A DNA stretch of 64,000 bases from Maylandia zebra (Eukaryota; Chordata; Actinopteri; Cichliformes; Cichlidae). The stretch covers positions 4,780,844-4,844,843 of the forward strand of contig NC_135178.1 in assembly GCF_041146795.1 (NCBI RefSeq). The letters are read 5' to 3'. Below the pieces are notes generated by a model. It did no database searches, was not told the origin of the DNA, and saw only the letters and a list, made by a program, of their open reading frames with translations. Shown in pieces: positions 20,270-31,929 of the stretch; position 1 is the stretch's first letter, and each line of letters starts with the position of its first letter. The position numbers and the translations under genes are program-made.

Positions 20270-23200
20270 TTATGGAAGATAAGCAGTCAGATCGGGGTGT
20301 CGCTTCAGAACGCAACAACTGACAGCACCTTGGGTCATCCCTTTGTCGCTGACAATGTACCACCTGTTGGTCTTTTCATCATAGCACTCCAGATTGCAGA
20401 ATAAGCCGCCATTGTAGAAACCTCCAACCACATACAGCTGGTCCTCCAGCACTGCAATGCCGAAGTTTTTACGAGGGTGTAACATGGGAGCAACGTTGCG
20501 CCAGCGTCTTGTTCTTGGGTCATATGCGATGACACTACGCAACTGAGTGATACCGTTAAAGCCACCAACCTGTGCAGACAAAGGACTTGTTACAGTCTGT
20601 AACGTAAAAATGTTCTGTTGTAAAAAAGTAAATAGGTCTCCAGATTCCAAAATATCTGATTCTAGGGTAATTATAGAAATCACATTCCAATAACCCAGTA
20701 CATGGTACTTGGAAAATAATACAGACTCCCAAATACAGGTACAGTAAACATTCCATGTTTGAATTTCTGTCCGTAATAAGAGTATGTTTTAAGCTCTTCT
20801 TACTACAAAGATTTCGTTATTGTAGGCGACCACGGCTCCCCCAGTCCTCCCGGTTTCCATGGGTGTGATCAGTGTCCACTGGTTGGTGTCAGGGTTGTAG
20901 GACTCAGCACATGACAGAGGTTCATCTTCAGTAAGACCACCACAAATGTACACCTAGAAATTAAAATCAAGTTTAAGTCAAAATTACTAGTTAGTTTGTT
21001 TGCTTGCTTGTTTTAATCAATTTTAAATCATGCCTTTTATCTGTTTTTGTTTCTAATGTCTCTGTAAAGCACTTTGAATCACCTTGTTGTTGAATTATGC
21101 TATACAAATAAATTTGCCTTGCCTTGCCTTGCCTTACTAGAATTAAATGTTTCAGCTTCCAGAAAAAACTTACAAACACTAAAAATGTCTGTGAAGGTTC
21201 TCAGTCATCCAGGTCATCGTATTCTAAGGAGCTTGGAAAGAAAAGCATCTGGACTTCTTTAAGTTGCTTGAAGACTTTTCACCTCTCATCCGAGAAGCTT
21301 CTTCAGATCTAAGAGTCAAATGGTGGAGAGTCCCAGATTTAAGCCCTGTGGGAGTTTCCCCCCAAGAGGGACAAAGGACCCCCTGATGATCCTCTACCTA
21401 ATTACATGAGCCAAGGTGTGGGTCACAATCAGCCAGGGTTTCAGGTGAGCTCATTGTGAAACCTGGCCCCACCTTATCAAGCGAATTCCTGAGATCAGAT
21501 GGCCCAGGATGTGAGTGGGCGTTAAGACGTCTGGGAAGGGAACTCAAAACTAGATTATAGATGGCAGACAGCTGGTGTCGTAAGCCACCGCCTCTGTTCA
21601 AAGATGGTCGCTCACAGTGGTCATAAATGGCTTCTTTCACTCCTCTTTCAAACAATCTGTCCTCCCTGTCCATAATGTGAACATTGGCATCCTCGAAAGA
21701 GTGACCTTTGTCCTTTAGATGCAGATGGACTGCTGAGTCTTGTCCCGTGGAGGTGGCTCTTCGATGTTGTGCCATGCGCTTGTGAAAAACTAAAAATGTT
21801 TTCATCAGATTTCTGTGTAGCTACTTTGCATAATAGTAGTAAAAATCTAAAAATGATGGTGTTATCCTAAAACATTTAGTTTTAGCAGAGGTTTGCTGCA
21901 TTTATTTTCTGTATTTTGCAGACTTAAAAAATATGGATGCAGAAATTATAAAATTGCTATTTTTCACGATGTGAGGGTGAAGTAACCATAACCTTCTCCC
22001 TGAGCTGTTGGATTAATGGTAATAGAAATATTTAGCTTAAAAATAAAATATTATAAAACTGATACAATTCATAAACTATTCATATTTTCCACAGAAAGGT
22101 CCAGTGATGATTAAGCCCTCAAGCTGAAAAGTACATTTGCAAATCAGTGCCATGTTAAGCAAAACAAATAAAACAGGAATAAAGAAATTGCCAAGCCATA
22201 ATATTCTTTTAAAAAAAACATATGTTTACTGAGATTAAATTAACAAAGAGATCCCAACCGAACCAAAAAAAACCAAAACAATCCTTTGCAGGATTGTTAT
22301 AAGTTTGCAAGAAAAAAAGTACCAACCAAGGAAAGAATGTCTTTCTCAATACTCATGACATAAATCTAAAAAAAATAAATAAATATTCACTTTTTAAAAA
22401 TTACTCCCATTGGCCAGCTTTATAAGACTATTAAAAAATGTTTTTTGCACAGAAACTCACAGAAAAGTAATATTTTACTGTGCTCTCATGTTCCAGTGCA
22501 TAAATGCGTTGGTTGGCTGGCTCCAAAAGATAATAAATCCCCATATGTTGTAAATCCAACTACATAGCCTTAAAAATCATTTTTACAGCCAGACACAAAA
22601 GGCCAAAAAAAACCTAATCCATATGGATAGCGTCCTGGCTAAAATTTGGGTTTGTGACTGCTTTGGGACGTGTACTGACAGATTAAGGCAGTGGCAGGTG
22701 CATTTCTAATGGAATTATGTGACTGTACATTTTATTGACGCAGCTTGTTAACCAAGGTTGTTAGCATTACCAGTTAACTTTGTCCACCACTTTCTCCACA
22801 AAACCAACATGGCAGAGATCTTCCACTACCTCAATTCCACTTACCTTGCCGTGTAGTGTTGCAGCACCAGCTTCTGCCCTGGGCTTGTGCATCGATGCAA
22901 TCATAGTCCACTGGTTGGTGTCAGGCTCATATCGTTCTGCAGTTTTCAGTTTCTTTTGGTTTTGGCACCCGCCCATAGCATATATGCAGCCATTCAGTGT
23001 GGCCACACTGAGAAAGCCCCGCTCTTCATGCATCGGCCCCACCTCTGTCCAGGTTTGGTTGGTGAGGCTGAACCTTCTCACATGACGTGAATAGCTTATG
23101 AAATCAAAACCTCCGATGCAATAGACACATCCATTGAGGTAAGCACAACCGTAGAATCCCAGAGAAGCATACCGTGTCCAGCTCAGCGGCACCCAGTGGT

Positions 23201-25973
23201 CAGCTCGGACATTGTACAACTCAATCTTGACACTTGGGAAATGACTCACCCATCCACCAACGGCCAATAAGACTTCAGACGGCAGGCGTGTTTGGGGCAT
23301 AGGTCTCTCCACAATGGACTCATTTAGCATCTTCATGGCAGTGGTTACCATATCCATGCATGCCGGACTACTACTCACCACATCATTTCTGCTCACAGTG
23401 CCAACCAAGTACTCAGTGGGTATTAATAGTAGGCGGACCTGGATGAAAACAAGAATCATAAGGGGAAAAGGCAAGAAATACAACATTAGACTGTATATAA
23501 GAGTTGGATGTAGCCACCATGCCACCACCCATTAGTGAAGTATAGCACTATCCCTATAATCAAAATGTCATGGAATCACCCAGATAGCTATGGTAGCTCC
23601 TGGCATCGCCTCCAATCAGCTGTGGCATTGCCCTTAAAGACCCTAACATTACCTGTAAAGAGCCACAACATCACCTGCCAAACAGCAATGGCAGGTCATG
23701 GCATTACCTCCAAACAAGCAGTGGTGCCACAGTCAAGTTTCAATGCCATTATCTGAGCACTGAGTAACCTCCTGCTGTAGAAACAGGTCCCACAATGAGG
23801 GTGTGTCCTGTTGTAAATGCCTAAGGTCCAGTCAGTAAGTTCTGGCAGAACACGATGGGCATAGTCAACTTTTCTGTCAGAAAAGCTAAAGTGCAGTTCA
23901 GACACATTATCAATAATGCACTTCTGAAAGTACAAAACAACGGCCAGTTTTATCTGGACGCAAGTGTAAATAATACTTTTACAATTTATTAAGGACTAAA
24001 TGATGAGCACCTTCTGATGCACACTCCCAAGTGAATTAGAAACACCCCCCCCCAATGTGATTAAGAATGAAGAAGAATGATTCCCCTACATTAACTCTAT
24101 TACCAAGCCTTAAGTTTGAGTAATTCTGCCATTGCAATTTTAGCTTTTTACACGTCAGCCATAAAAGGCTGATGGGCGAGCAGGTGGGCGGCCTGGACAC
24201 CCAACTCTGTAAACACAATAGTGTACAATCAAACTTCTTTTTTTTTTTTTTGCATCAGGCATCAAGCTTATGTTTTATTTTTTATTCCTGATTCAAATTG
24301 CTACAGCGGAAGTTGCTTTCTATACTTTCAAACTGTACCATTCATTCAACAGCCCCTCACTGAGTAATAAACAAAATAAATGCACTTAGAGGTGCAATTA
24401 AATTGATATCCCATTTTCAGTTACCTGCTTGAGCAGTGCGGGCATGTCACACCCACGTTCCACAGGGGAATAGTTGATCCATCTGAGAATGGCCTCAAAC
24501 ACAGTGCTCTCCTGCTTCACATTGAGCTCATCATTCTCGATAAGATCTGATAGTTGCTGCACAGAGAGCTGAAGGAACTCCAAGGAGAGTGCACCAACCT
24601 CTTCAAAGTGATGGAGGATGTAGAGAAAGGCCTTTCCCCTGAGGTCAGGACAGTTGTGTAAGTGTGCCAGATTGTAGATACTGACGCAGTTATTTACACA
24701 AAGCTTCCTCTCCAGGAAGTCGCAGCAGGCTTGAATGACGCCAGTCACGATAAAGTGGTCTGCTTCCGCCAACAGCTCCAGTACATTGTCCTCCGTCACC
24801 ACAACAGATTGGGTGTAGGCATATTCCAAAATGAGGCTCATTGCTTTTGGAGACACAGTGGGGAAGTTGTAGACCTTGTTTGATGGTAGTGGTTTGTAGC
24901 AGAAGAGATCCCTGTGCAGATTCAGATCAGCATTTTCACATTGTCTCTCTGTCATGGAACTTAAAAAGTACCTGATGTCGTGCAGCTCATAGTTAAATAG
25001 CATTTGTATAATTTTTCAGCTGCATGCTTACTTGAGCAAACTGTGATCAAAGAGATATGAAATTAAAGTAACAAAAATCTAAAATGACTTGATTTCAAAT
25101 GGGCAATCTCCTATTTAAGGTCATCTATTCAGACGTGCAGAAAAACATTCAGCATTGCTGCTATGTTTAGACAGACAGAAAGATATAGAGTTGTCTAGGC
25201 ATTGTAGCAAATATTCCTATACAGTAACAGGGTTAGGGCGACAGGGGACAGCAGGCATTAAATAGCTGCAAATATAATAACTGAATTTCACATTATCAAA
25301 TTTACTGACTAGACAGAATTGGAAAGAGCAGACATGTCCCACTGCAACAGAAATGGCATATCATTGGCCACCTCTCAGTCTGGCCCTAAATTGATTACCT
25401 GCCTATTTAGACATACAATTTCAGCTAAACTGGTGAAGGCACAGCTAATATCACCACTGATGCGGTCCTTTTGGTGCAGGCCAGTTTGTGCACAAATTTA
25501 TTAGAACTGCTGCTGCTGTTGTCGTGCTGATGAAATATAATGAGAAAGCCAGTTTATAGCGTCTGTAATCTTTCAAACTACCTCTTAACGGCTCATTGTG
25601 GAGTCAAACACAAACCTACACTATATATGTATCCCAACAAACCTCCCAAAATAAATAACTAAATAAAAATACAGGACTGATTTTTTCCCCCCTAAAAATT
25701 GCTCCAGAACATTTCTAGTGGTCAAAAAGTACAGTGTAACATTGAAACCTCCCAATACCTGCTGCACTGTGTTACATGAAAACTTTGAAGTAGGATAAAT
25801 GCAGAACCAACCACAGCCAAACAACACAGGCCTGCTCACCTGAAGTATGCACTGCAGTTACAGAGGATGATCCTGTGAATTTTAAACTCAACATCTCCAG
25901 CTCGGATCACAGAGTCACAAACCTGTCCATCCAGAAAAAGCTCCCTAAAGACGGTACTACGGGCGCTGGTCAT
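20270..25973 (-). CDS. klhl10: Kelch-like protein 10-like (complete, five exons)
   Basis: BTB-BACK-Kelch substrate adaptor for a Cullin-3 ubiquitin ligase; mammalian KLHL10 works in spermatid maturation. Coding exons on the minus strand: 25840-25973, 24425-24911, 22845-23438, 20804-20953, 20270-20569. All have GT-AG borders, phases agree, and together they encode 554 residues with no stop (KLHL10 is usually about 600). Residues 1-115 form the BTB fold (MTSARSTVFRELFLDG, CNCSAYFRDLF, VYNFPTVSPKAMSLILEYAY). About 120-210 is BACK (CPDLRGKAFLYILHHFEEV, QESTVFEAILRWI). Six kelch blades follow, marked by AVGGWVS, CIGGFDF, AMGGCQN, ICGGLTE, VVGGFNG and VVGGFYN. The ATG at 25973 is chosen because it opens the exon and no upstream extension is seen. 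The sequence is diverged from mammalian KLHL10, so a paralog (klhl10a/b or klhl10-like) is possible. It is the only complete host gene in the window. Confidence 0.9.
20997..21137 (+). repeat. LINE-type 3' tail in klhl10 intron 4
   Basis: CTCTGTAAAGCACTTTGAAT then CTATACAAATAAATTTGCCTTGCCTTGCCTT: a common fish retroposon end with a pentamer (GCCTT) tail. 5'-truncated. Confidence 0.7.
21185..21835 (-). mobile_element. Penelope-like element 3' part with GIY-YIG endonuclease domain
   Basis: Minus-strand frame 21398-21805 encodes HKRMAQHRRATSTGQDSAVH, HLKDKGHSFEDANVHIMDRE, RLFERGVKEAIYDHCERPSL and NRGGGLRHQLSAIYNLVLSS, the C-terminal GIY-YIG nuclease region of fish Penelope-like (Poseidon/Neptune type) retroelements. 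The N-terminal Y-V-G part and the reverse transcriptase are absent (5'-truncated). Its 3' end carries the AGAAGCTTCTCGGATGAGAG block seen again at 39367 onward. It sits in intron 4 of the klhl10-like gene. Confidence 0.85.
21836..22844. other. klhl10 intron 3-4 sequence
   Basis: AT-rich intronic DNA between the exons at 20804-20953 and 22845-23438, downstream of the Penelope fragment. No additional feature recognised. Confidence 0.4.
23439..24424. other. klhl10 intron 2
   Basis: Intronic. Contains a C-run near 24047, a T-run at 24237-24250, and an imperfect short tandem theme (GGCAT(T/C)(A/G)CC units around 23600-23710). No gene. Confidence 0.4.
24912..25839. other. klhl10 intron 1
   Basis: Intronic DNA between the start exon and the BTB/BACK exon. 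No further feature supported. Confidence 0.4.
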
Positions 25974-26164
25974 TATTCAGATGTTACTCAAGATGTTTAA
26001 ACTTCTAAAAAATCTCCTGTTTAGTGTTTTCCTTTAGAGATCTGCCTACAGTTTGTGAGGTACTTTGTCTAAATTACTGATTACGTTAACGTATGCTGCC
26101 TGGAAAGTGTCACTACTCTGTTTATATTTGAAAATCATAGTGCATCATTCCGTTAACTGACTGT

Positions 26165-26410
26165 GTGCACGTTAGCATATGCTACTTCCGGTGCGGAAAC
26201 GCCTTTGGGGAGCTTTGTTTCCGGTGTCCTATTCGCGCCTGGTTTATGGTCCAAAACAAGTTAAGCAAATGAATGAATCAAGCGGCAATTTACATTTCTA
26301 TAGATGTCTTGGGCATTTACCCAATATATCTGTAAATGATGTTCATCGACTTGTCGATATTTTTTCCCTGCACCTCAGGGCAAAAGAGAAAAGGGATTCA
26401 AATGTTATAT
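26165..26410 (+). repeat. Unclassified dispersed module with short open frame
   Basis: Homologous to the minus-strand sequence 46380-46610: both start with a TTAGCATATGCTACTTCCGG-like block and share GCGGCAATTTACATTT / GTGGCAATTTACATTT and CGACTTGTCGATATTT. The frame from about 26269 reads MNESSGNLHFYRCL, then ISVNDVHRLVDIFSLHLRAKEKRDSNVIF. Two related copies indicate a repeat or gene-derived family that I cannot name. Confidence 0.5.
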
Positions 26411-26414
26411 TTCT

Positions 26415-26720
26415 CAGCTGTCCCTCGTTTATCGCGGGTGTTATGTTCTAAAAATAACCAGCGATAGGTGAAATCAAGTTGCCAATTTTATTTTTTGACG
26501 GTGCAAAACGTTTCGTGGACATCGTGGACATACAGTACTGCACTTCAGAGTCACACTGCAGCGATTCTGTACTGTACAGGAGAGACGTCACGGAGGAGAT
26601 CGTCTGCAGCGATCAGGACACAATGTGACATAAAAAAAAATAAGCATGCAAACTTGCACTAAAAAAATCTGCGAAACAGCGAGGTGAAAGGTGAACCGCG
26701 TTATTAGCGAGGGACCGCTG
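26415..26720. mobile_element. pogo/Tigger-like MITE
   Basis: Terminal inverted repeats CAGCTGTCCCTCGTTTATCG and (right end, reverse complement) CAGCGGTCCCTCGCTAATAA. Length 306. A TA follows the right end; the left TA is lost. Non-coding miniature element of the Tc1/mariner-pogo type. Confidence 0.7.
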
Positions 26721-28235
26721 TAATTTTGAAGGTAAGTCACAACATACTCTTCGTAAATACTAATGTATAGAAACCGTTACCAGCAATCATTCATTTTTTG
26801 TGTGGCTTTTTTCAGGGTTTGTTAACATGCTGTGTAGGTGTGTACTTGACTAGCTGATCTCGACATAACGGGGAAACATCTGGTTTGACTATTCTTCACC
26901 TGTAGTTTGAATGCTGAACATTTGCCTGTTTAAATCATGAGACCAGTCACTATACAGAGATGTGCTTCTGAATGTGGACGAGGTGTCTTCTGCTGCAGTG
27001 ATGTAAACAACTGATCGATCTAAACTCTTTAAATGTCAAAATTGATCATTAGATTTTTTATGACACAACAGTGGTGAGTGTTCCCACCTTCTGCTCTTTG
27101 TAACTTAACGCCATCTTTCCGTTTTCGAGTTTTGGACATGATTTTGGAGTATATCTTCGCAGTAGCGATTGACCGCAAAGTAAAGCTACCGGAAATGTAC
27201 AACCCCACATCCGGTCTCAAACCAGGAATTTAGCATTTTCTCGTACACAGGGTCAATTTGGTTCCACATATTTGTGAGAGCAAACATTCTCTGTCATGAA
27301 CTTAAACAAGAACCGATTGAGCTCAAGGATGAGTGACTCCCACTTGCGTGATATTTTATGCATCTCAACCACTTCCCTCAAAGCACACCTAATTGCTTTA
27401 CTAAACTCTAGATCTCAGTATCACCCCTCTCATTAGTCCAGGGATGCCCAAATTCTGTACTGGAGAGCTGCTATGCATGTTTTAGTTCTTTCTGGTTTAG
27501 CACAGTTGAATCAAATGAAGAGCAGGCCTCCAGGAGTGACATCCCTGCATTACTCATGTGTTTCTGAACAGTAAAAAGCATAAAGCATGCTAATGCAATA
27601 CACAAAAGGAAACGTATTTTGTTAAACTCTTAAGATTTGGTTTTAAGTGTTGATGTTATGCTCTTAATTCATAGTTGAGTGTGTTGTGTACATATTGTGT
27701 AAATTTACAAATGTGTTTATTTCTTGCAGCAAGTGAACTTCCAGTTGTGCAATCTTCCAGTATGTGAAAAACTTTGGCTTCCTGAAAGGTCTTGTAAAAG
27801 TCAAAGGGCGAAATTCACTTTAAAAAAAACTTTATTGATAACAGAACACTTTTCATTACTTATAAGGCCTGTTTAAATGTTCATTAGGCAAAGATATTGC
27901 AAACTCATGGAAATGTAGGGTATTCTATACAGTTTGTTCAATGTTGTCTGACTCTCCAGATATAAATGAAAGGTGGAATTGTGTCTTTAGAGTTGTAAAT
28001 GCTTGCCTGAGTGTCTTTTATTTAGGTACATTTCTATTTTAAAAATAACGGGTAATTGTGACTATTAAAATTGTTCTTCATTATATTTTCATGTAACTTT
28101 GTTATGAAAAAAAAAGTCAAAAGGAACCATTGGCCCCCAGGCGTCTTCACTTTATAAAATTTGGCCCTCTTTGCAAAAAGTTTGGACACCCCTGGCCTAC
28201 ATAATAAGAAGTACACACTTGGAGTTTTTTTTTTG
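26721..28235. other. No gene recognised
   Basis: About 1.5 kb of AT-rich sequence. Short frames only, no family match. 27440-27550 resembles generic fish repeat sequence (CTGTACTGGAGAGCTGC...), unassigned. Confidence 0.3.
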
Positions 28236-28244
28236 AATTAAAAA

Positions 28245-28576
28245 AACTGTTCGATCGTGGCTCAAGAGTTGGGAGTTCGCCTTGTAATCGGAAGGTTGCC
28301 GGTTCGAGTCCCGGCTTGGACAGTCTCGGTCGTTGTGTCCTTGGGCAAGACACTTCACCCGTTGCCTACTGGTGGTGGTCAGAGGGCCCGGTGGCGCCAG
28401 TGTCCGGCAGCCTCGCCTCTGTCAGTGCGCCCCAGGGTGGCTGTGGCTACAATGTAGCTGCCATCACCAGTGTGTGAATGTGTGTGTGAATGGGTGGATG
28501 ACTGGATATGTAAAGCGCTTTGGGGTCCTTAGGGACTAGTAAAGCGCTATATAAATACAGGCCATTTACCATTTAC
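28245..28576 (+). repeat. tRNA-derived SINE
   Basis: A tRNA-like head (CGTGGCTCAAGAGTTGGGAG as A box region, GGTTCGAGTCC as B box at 28301-28311) is followed by a conserved body (GTGTCCTTGGGCAAGACACT). The LINE-like tail reads TAAAGCGCTATATAAATAC and ends in ATTTACC repeats. It is a fish SINE and not a tRNA gene, because no acceptor stem can be closed and the body continues. Confidence 0.85.
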
Positions 28577-28665
28577 TAGGGCTGCCACGATTAGTCGACT
28601 AGTCACGATTACGTCGACTATCAAAATCGTCGAAGACTAATTTAATAGTCGACGTGTCGTTTGAA

Positions 28666-29121
28666 GCTTTGTACGGAGCCCCGCAGGGGACATGGGAGAA
28701 AAAAAAATTAAGACAGACTTTTGCGAGATCTCGCAAAAGTTGAATTCCAACAATGGCGGCAGCTACTTAGTTGTAATATTACTCTTTCTGGGTCACAAAA
28801 TACACTTTTAAGATATTTTGAGGCGTGAATGTAGTTGTGTAAACGTCAGATACCTGCTCGGTTTACAAGACATCACATATTTGCAAAAGTGCTCCGACGT
28901 TTTTGGAGATCTGACACCCACTAGCTCGAAGCTAACGGGAGGTCGAGACCTACTACAGCCGGGAGGAACACCGCTTTCCCGGCACATCGTGCCTCGACCT
29001 CCCGGTCGGCTTCGAGCTGGCGGCCTCCGAAGAATGCGGCTAAAACTTTTGCGAGATCTCGCAAAAGTCTGTCTTAATTTTTTTTTTCTCCCATGTCCCC
29101 TGCGGGGCTCCGTAGCTTTGT
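28666..29121. repeat. Internal inverted repeat with 24-bp palindrome at each inner edge
   Basis: The arms at 28666-28740 and 29045-29121 are nearly exact reverse complements (GCAGGGGACATGGGAG, AATTAAGACAGACTTT). Each arm ends internally in the palindrome TTTTGCGAGATCTCGCAAAA. The spacer is about 300 bases. Confidence 0.85.
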
Positions 29122-29220
29122 AAGATCCCAAAAGACACATGAATAAGTAGTAGGATTTGAGAGTGTAATAACGGACTGAAACAGAAGATGGCAGCACTGC
29201 ATGTACAAGGACGCCAGCTG

Positions 29221-29400
29221 CAGTGTTGCCAACTTAGCGACTTTGTCGCTATATTTAACGAGTTTTCAGACCCCCTTAGCGACTTTTTTTCTAAAAAGCG
29301 ACTAGCGACAAATCTGGCGACTTTTTCTGGTATTATTGGAGACTTATTTATGACGACTTTTTGACGTGAAAACGCATATCGCTCTTACTCGCAACAGGCA
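29221..29400. repeat. Fragment of fish DNA transposon (AGCGACTTTGTCGCT family)
   Basis: CAGTGTTGCCAACTTAGCGA and AGCGACAAATCTGGCGACTT resemble the terminal region of a common fish DNA transposon, here truncated inside the previous element. Confidence 0.45.
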
Positions 29401-30219
29401 GCGGTGATACCTTGGGCACCTCACCCATGCCAAAGCGCTCACAGGCGGAGGATAGTCCTCCCCCAGCTGCTATCAGGGCAGGAGACCTGTGATATCATGA
29501 GACAACACCTGTGCGTCCAAACGGCAAATGAATCGCGCATGAGCGAAGCCGCTGCTCCCACACTGACTGTAACGCAGTCAGTTCTTTTATCGTTATACTT
29601 TTTGTGGATCACAAGGTTTAAAACTACTTATCTCTCACACTAGAGCAAGAGCACTAGCTCGATAGCTAGCTGGGGTTCAAGGCTCGCTAGAGCCGGTGAG
29701 AACACCGGACTCCCGGCAAATCGTTTTCAAACCCACCGCCGTCTTTCGCTACTCAGGTTAAACATGATATCTAAGTCACTTAGATAACTTAAAAATGTTA
29801 TTGTTTGGGTTTTTTCAGTATTTTATTTGTTCCTGAGTAAATCGGTTTGGCTGAGATTAAAGTTATAGTTTTTACACAGCTGAATAAACGTCAAGCAGAC
29901 AGCTGATCATCAGAAGTGTGAGATGCTTGAGAATTTACTCCGGTGCCCTGTTATATTTTAGATAGCAAGGAGCAGACGGCTGAGTTTATTAAACTTCACC
30001 GAAACAATCTGCAAATTTAATTAAAATTTAATAAACTATCATCTTGTCTTTATTTTTTAGTTAGCACATACACTTAAAGCTGTAAGCTAATGATAGTTAT
30101 ATTAGAGCAGATGCATGCTGGTGCAGTAAGCTCTGTGTTGCATGATCTGATTAGTGGACTAATCGCAAAAATAATCGGTGACTAGTCGACTATCAAAATA
30201 AACGTTTGTGGCAGCCCTA

Positions 30220-30400
30220 TTCGATACTGTCAGTCATGAAATTCTAATAAAAAAAATGGAAAGTATGGGTTTAGGGGAGTGGTTTTGGGCTGATAAAAAG
30301 CTATGTAGTGACTATGCAACAATATGTACAAATAAATGAGTAGGAATCTAAATTGATGGATGTTGCTTGTGACATACCTCAAAGATCAGTATTAGGTCCA
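30220..30400. other. No gene recognised
   Basis: Short flank. 30238-30400 holds RT-like wording at DNA level (GATACCTCAAAGATCAGTATTAG) that may be LINE-derived. Confidence 0.25.
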
Positions 30401-30570
30401 AAAGAATTCATGGATTCTTTATTGTCATTCGCATCACATGTTTACATGAGGTGTAACGAAAATTACGTGCACGTGGTCCCGGAGCGAAAGAAACAGAATA
30501 ACGAAGAAACAGAATAAAAAGAAAACAGAATAACAAGTAATAAGTATTTCAAATAAATCTATGCAATATA
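30401..30570 (-). repeat. Rex/CR1-type LINE 3' end, minus strand
   Basis: GATTCTTTATTGTCATTCGC and ACGAAAATTACGTGC correspond to the 3' end of the LINE family also seen at 56290-56720 (CCTTTATTGTCATTGTACAG). Confidence 0.6.
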
Positions 30571-30945
30571 TCGGGTGTGACTGCTTTTATTTTCTATTTC
30601 TGGTACAATACTAGCCTGCAAGCAGGAAAGAAATGATAAGGCAGGGAGTACATGTAACATTATGAGAAAACAGTGCTGAGCATGCTTCTGACTACTAACA
30701 ACAGGCCAAACCATGGTCTCACACTGCCACCTACTGGTACAAAAATGGAGCATCAGCTACAAATATCCCAGACTAGTTACCAGGTCTATAGTTAAAACTA
30801 GTTAATTTAGAGGATTTTCAAAAGAAAATATCACTTACATTTAAAGTAAAATAGCTGAAATATAAGTTAATTCACATAAGTGTGATTAGACGTTAGTGGC
30901 TATCACACACACACACGTTCATACTGTTGCTCTTTGATTAGATAA
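30571..30945. other. No gene recognised
   Basis: AT-rich. No supported feature. Confidence 0.3.
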
Positions 30946-31630
30946 CTCTATGGCTGCTGTCAATATACAGGCGAAGCTTACGGGTTATGCAGCCAACTTT
31001 GTAAGTTGGAACATTAAGTCTATGAATCACCCTGTTAAGCACAAAAAGGTGCTTACACAACTGAAAAAATCTGCTATGTCTTTTCCACAGGGGACTCACC
31101 TTTGTATAGCAGACCGATATAGATTGAAGACTGGTTGGGTTGGCCAAATAGTCCATTCCAACTTTAACTCTAAGACAGAGGGGTGGCCATCCTTATGGGT
31201 AAAAACGTCCCATTTCCTGTATCAACCATTTTATCTGATCCTATGGGTCCTTATTATGGGTCCGTATTACTGTGGTTGGCCAACATTATGGACTTTATGG
31301 ACAACTTTATGAACTGATTTAAGCCAACATTTACGCCCCCAAATGGGATGATGAAACCTTAATTGTCTATTAATTCTCGTGAATTCTGGATATGACAACA
31401 CACAATCTCATTTTAGCTGGAGGTACAAGCTGTGTGCTCTCTAACCTAGAAAGAAGCTCTAATAAGGATACTCATCCAGGACATGCTCCGACTATATTCC
31501 TGTCCACAAAATGTTCTATTGGATAAATTCATTTGTCACTGATAAATGTCCTCTTCCACTTATTGAAACTTGCAATTATCAATCTATTGTTATTTCAGAT
31601 CATACCCCCCTATTGATGAGATGGGGGTTG
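30946..31630 (+). pseudogene. Decayed L1/Tx1-type LINE endonuclease region
   Basis: Broken + strand frame with the AP-endonuclease start of an L1/Tx1 ORF2: FVSWNIKSMNHPVKHKKVL, a degenerate QETH as PQGTHLCIADRYRLK, then WVGQIVHSNFNSKTEGWPS. Later, around 31395-31440, a GGDFN-like block is damaged. The sequence is riddled with stops and truncated before the reverse transcriptase. Different subfamily from the intact L1 at 40-45 kb. Confidence 0.7.
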
Positions 31631-31639
31631 GATGCCTCA

Positions 31640-31810
31640 CTGCCCTCCGCCTCTGGCAGTGGCCCTTTCTACTAAGGAGGCAAGAGTTCTGCATGTCCTG
31701 GTGACCCTCCACCTGTTTCACAGGTGGGTGCAGCCTGATCTATCTAGTGAAAGTCTAGACAGACCAGACCAGCTCAACCACACAGACACTTCCTACCTGT
31801 TTTTAGGACA
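31640..31810. repeat. Partial copy of the 32.5/34.9 kb repeat module
   Basis: Shares CTGCATGTCCTGGTGACCCT, CAGGTGGGTGCAGCCTGATC and the AGTCTAGACAGACCAGACCA stretch with both tandem copies. It is 5'-truncated relative to them. Confidence 0.75.
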
Positions 31811-31839
31811 AAAGCAGAGTATGCAATATGTGGGACAAA

Positions 31840-31841
<2 letters not shown>

Positions 31842-31871
<30 letters not shown>
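31842..31871. repeat. (CA)n microsatellite
   Basis: About 15 CA units, in the same relative position as the longer CA tracts at 34311-34368 and 35370-35430. Confidence 0.9.
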
Positions 31872-31873
<2 letters not shown>

Positions 31874-31929
31874 TGGCAAATGTGAGATCATGGGAATCTA
31901 AGCAGCTTGAACCGAAAGTGACTAAAAAT

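Larger units (their letters stand above)
28577..30219. mobile_element. hAT-like non-autonomous element with AGTCGACTA subterminal motifs
   Basis: Termini TAGGGCTGCCAC and GTGGCAGCCCTA. Subterminal TAGTCGACTAGTCACGATTA and CGGTGACTAGTCGACTATCA mirror one another. No clean 8-bp duplication is visible (CCATTTAC versus TTCGATAC); the left end abuts the SINE tail. It contains a perfect-looking internal inverted repeat (28666-28740 against 29045-29121) and a second repeat fragment at 29221-29400. No transposase. Confidence 0.7.

Noticed and set aside
28257-28325. Possible tRNA gene
   Set aside because: A and B box-like sequences exist, but the sequence continues into a conserved SINE body and LINE-type tail; no acceptor stem closes.
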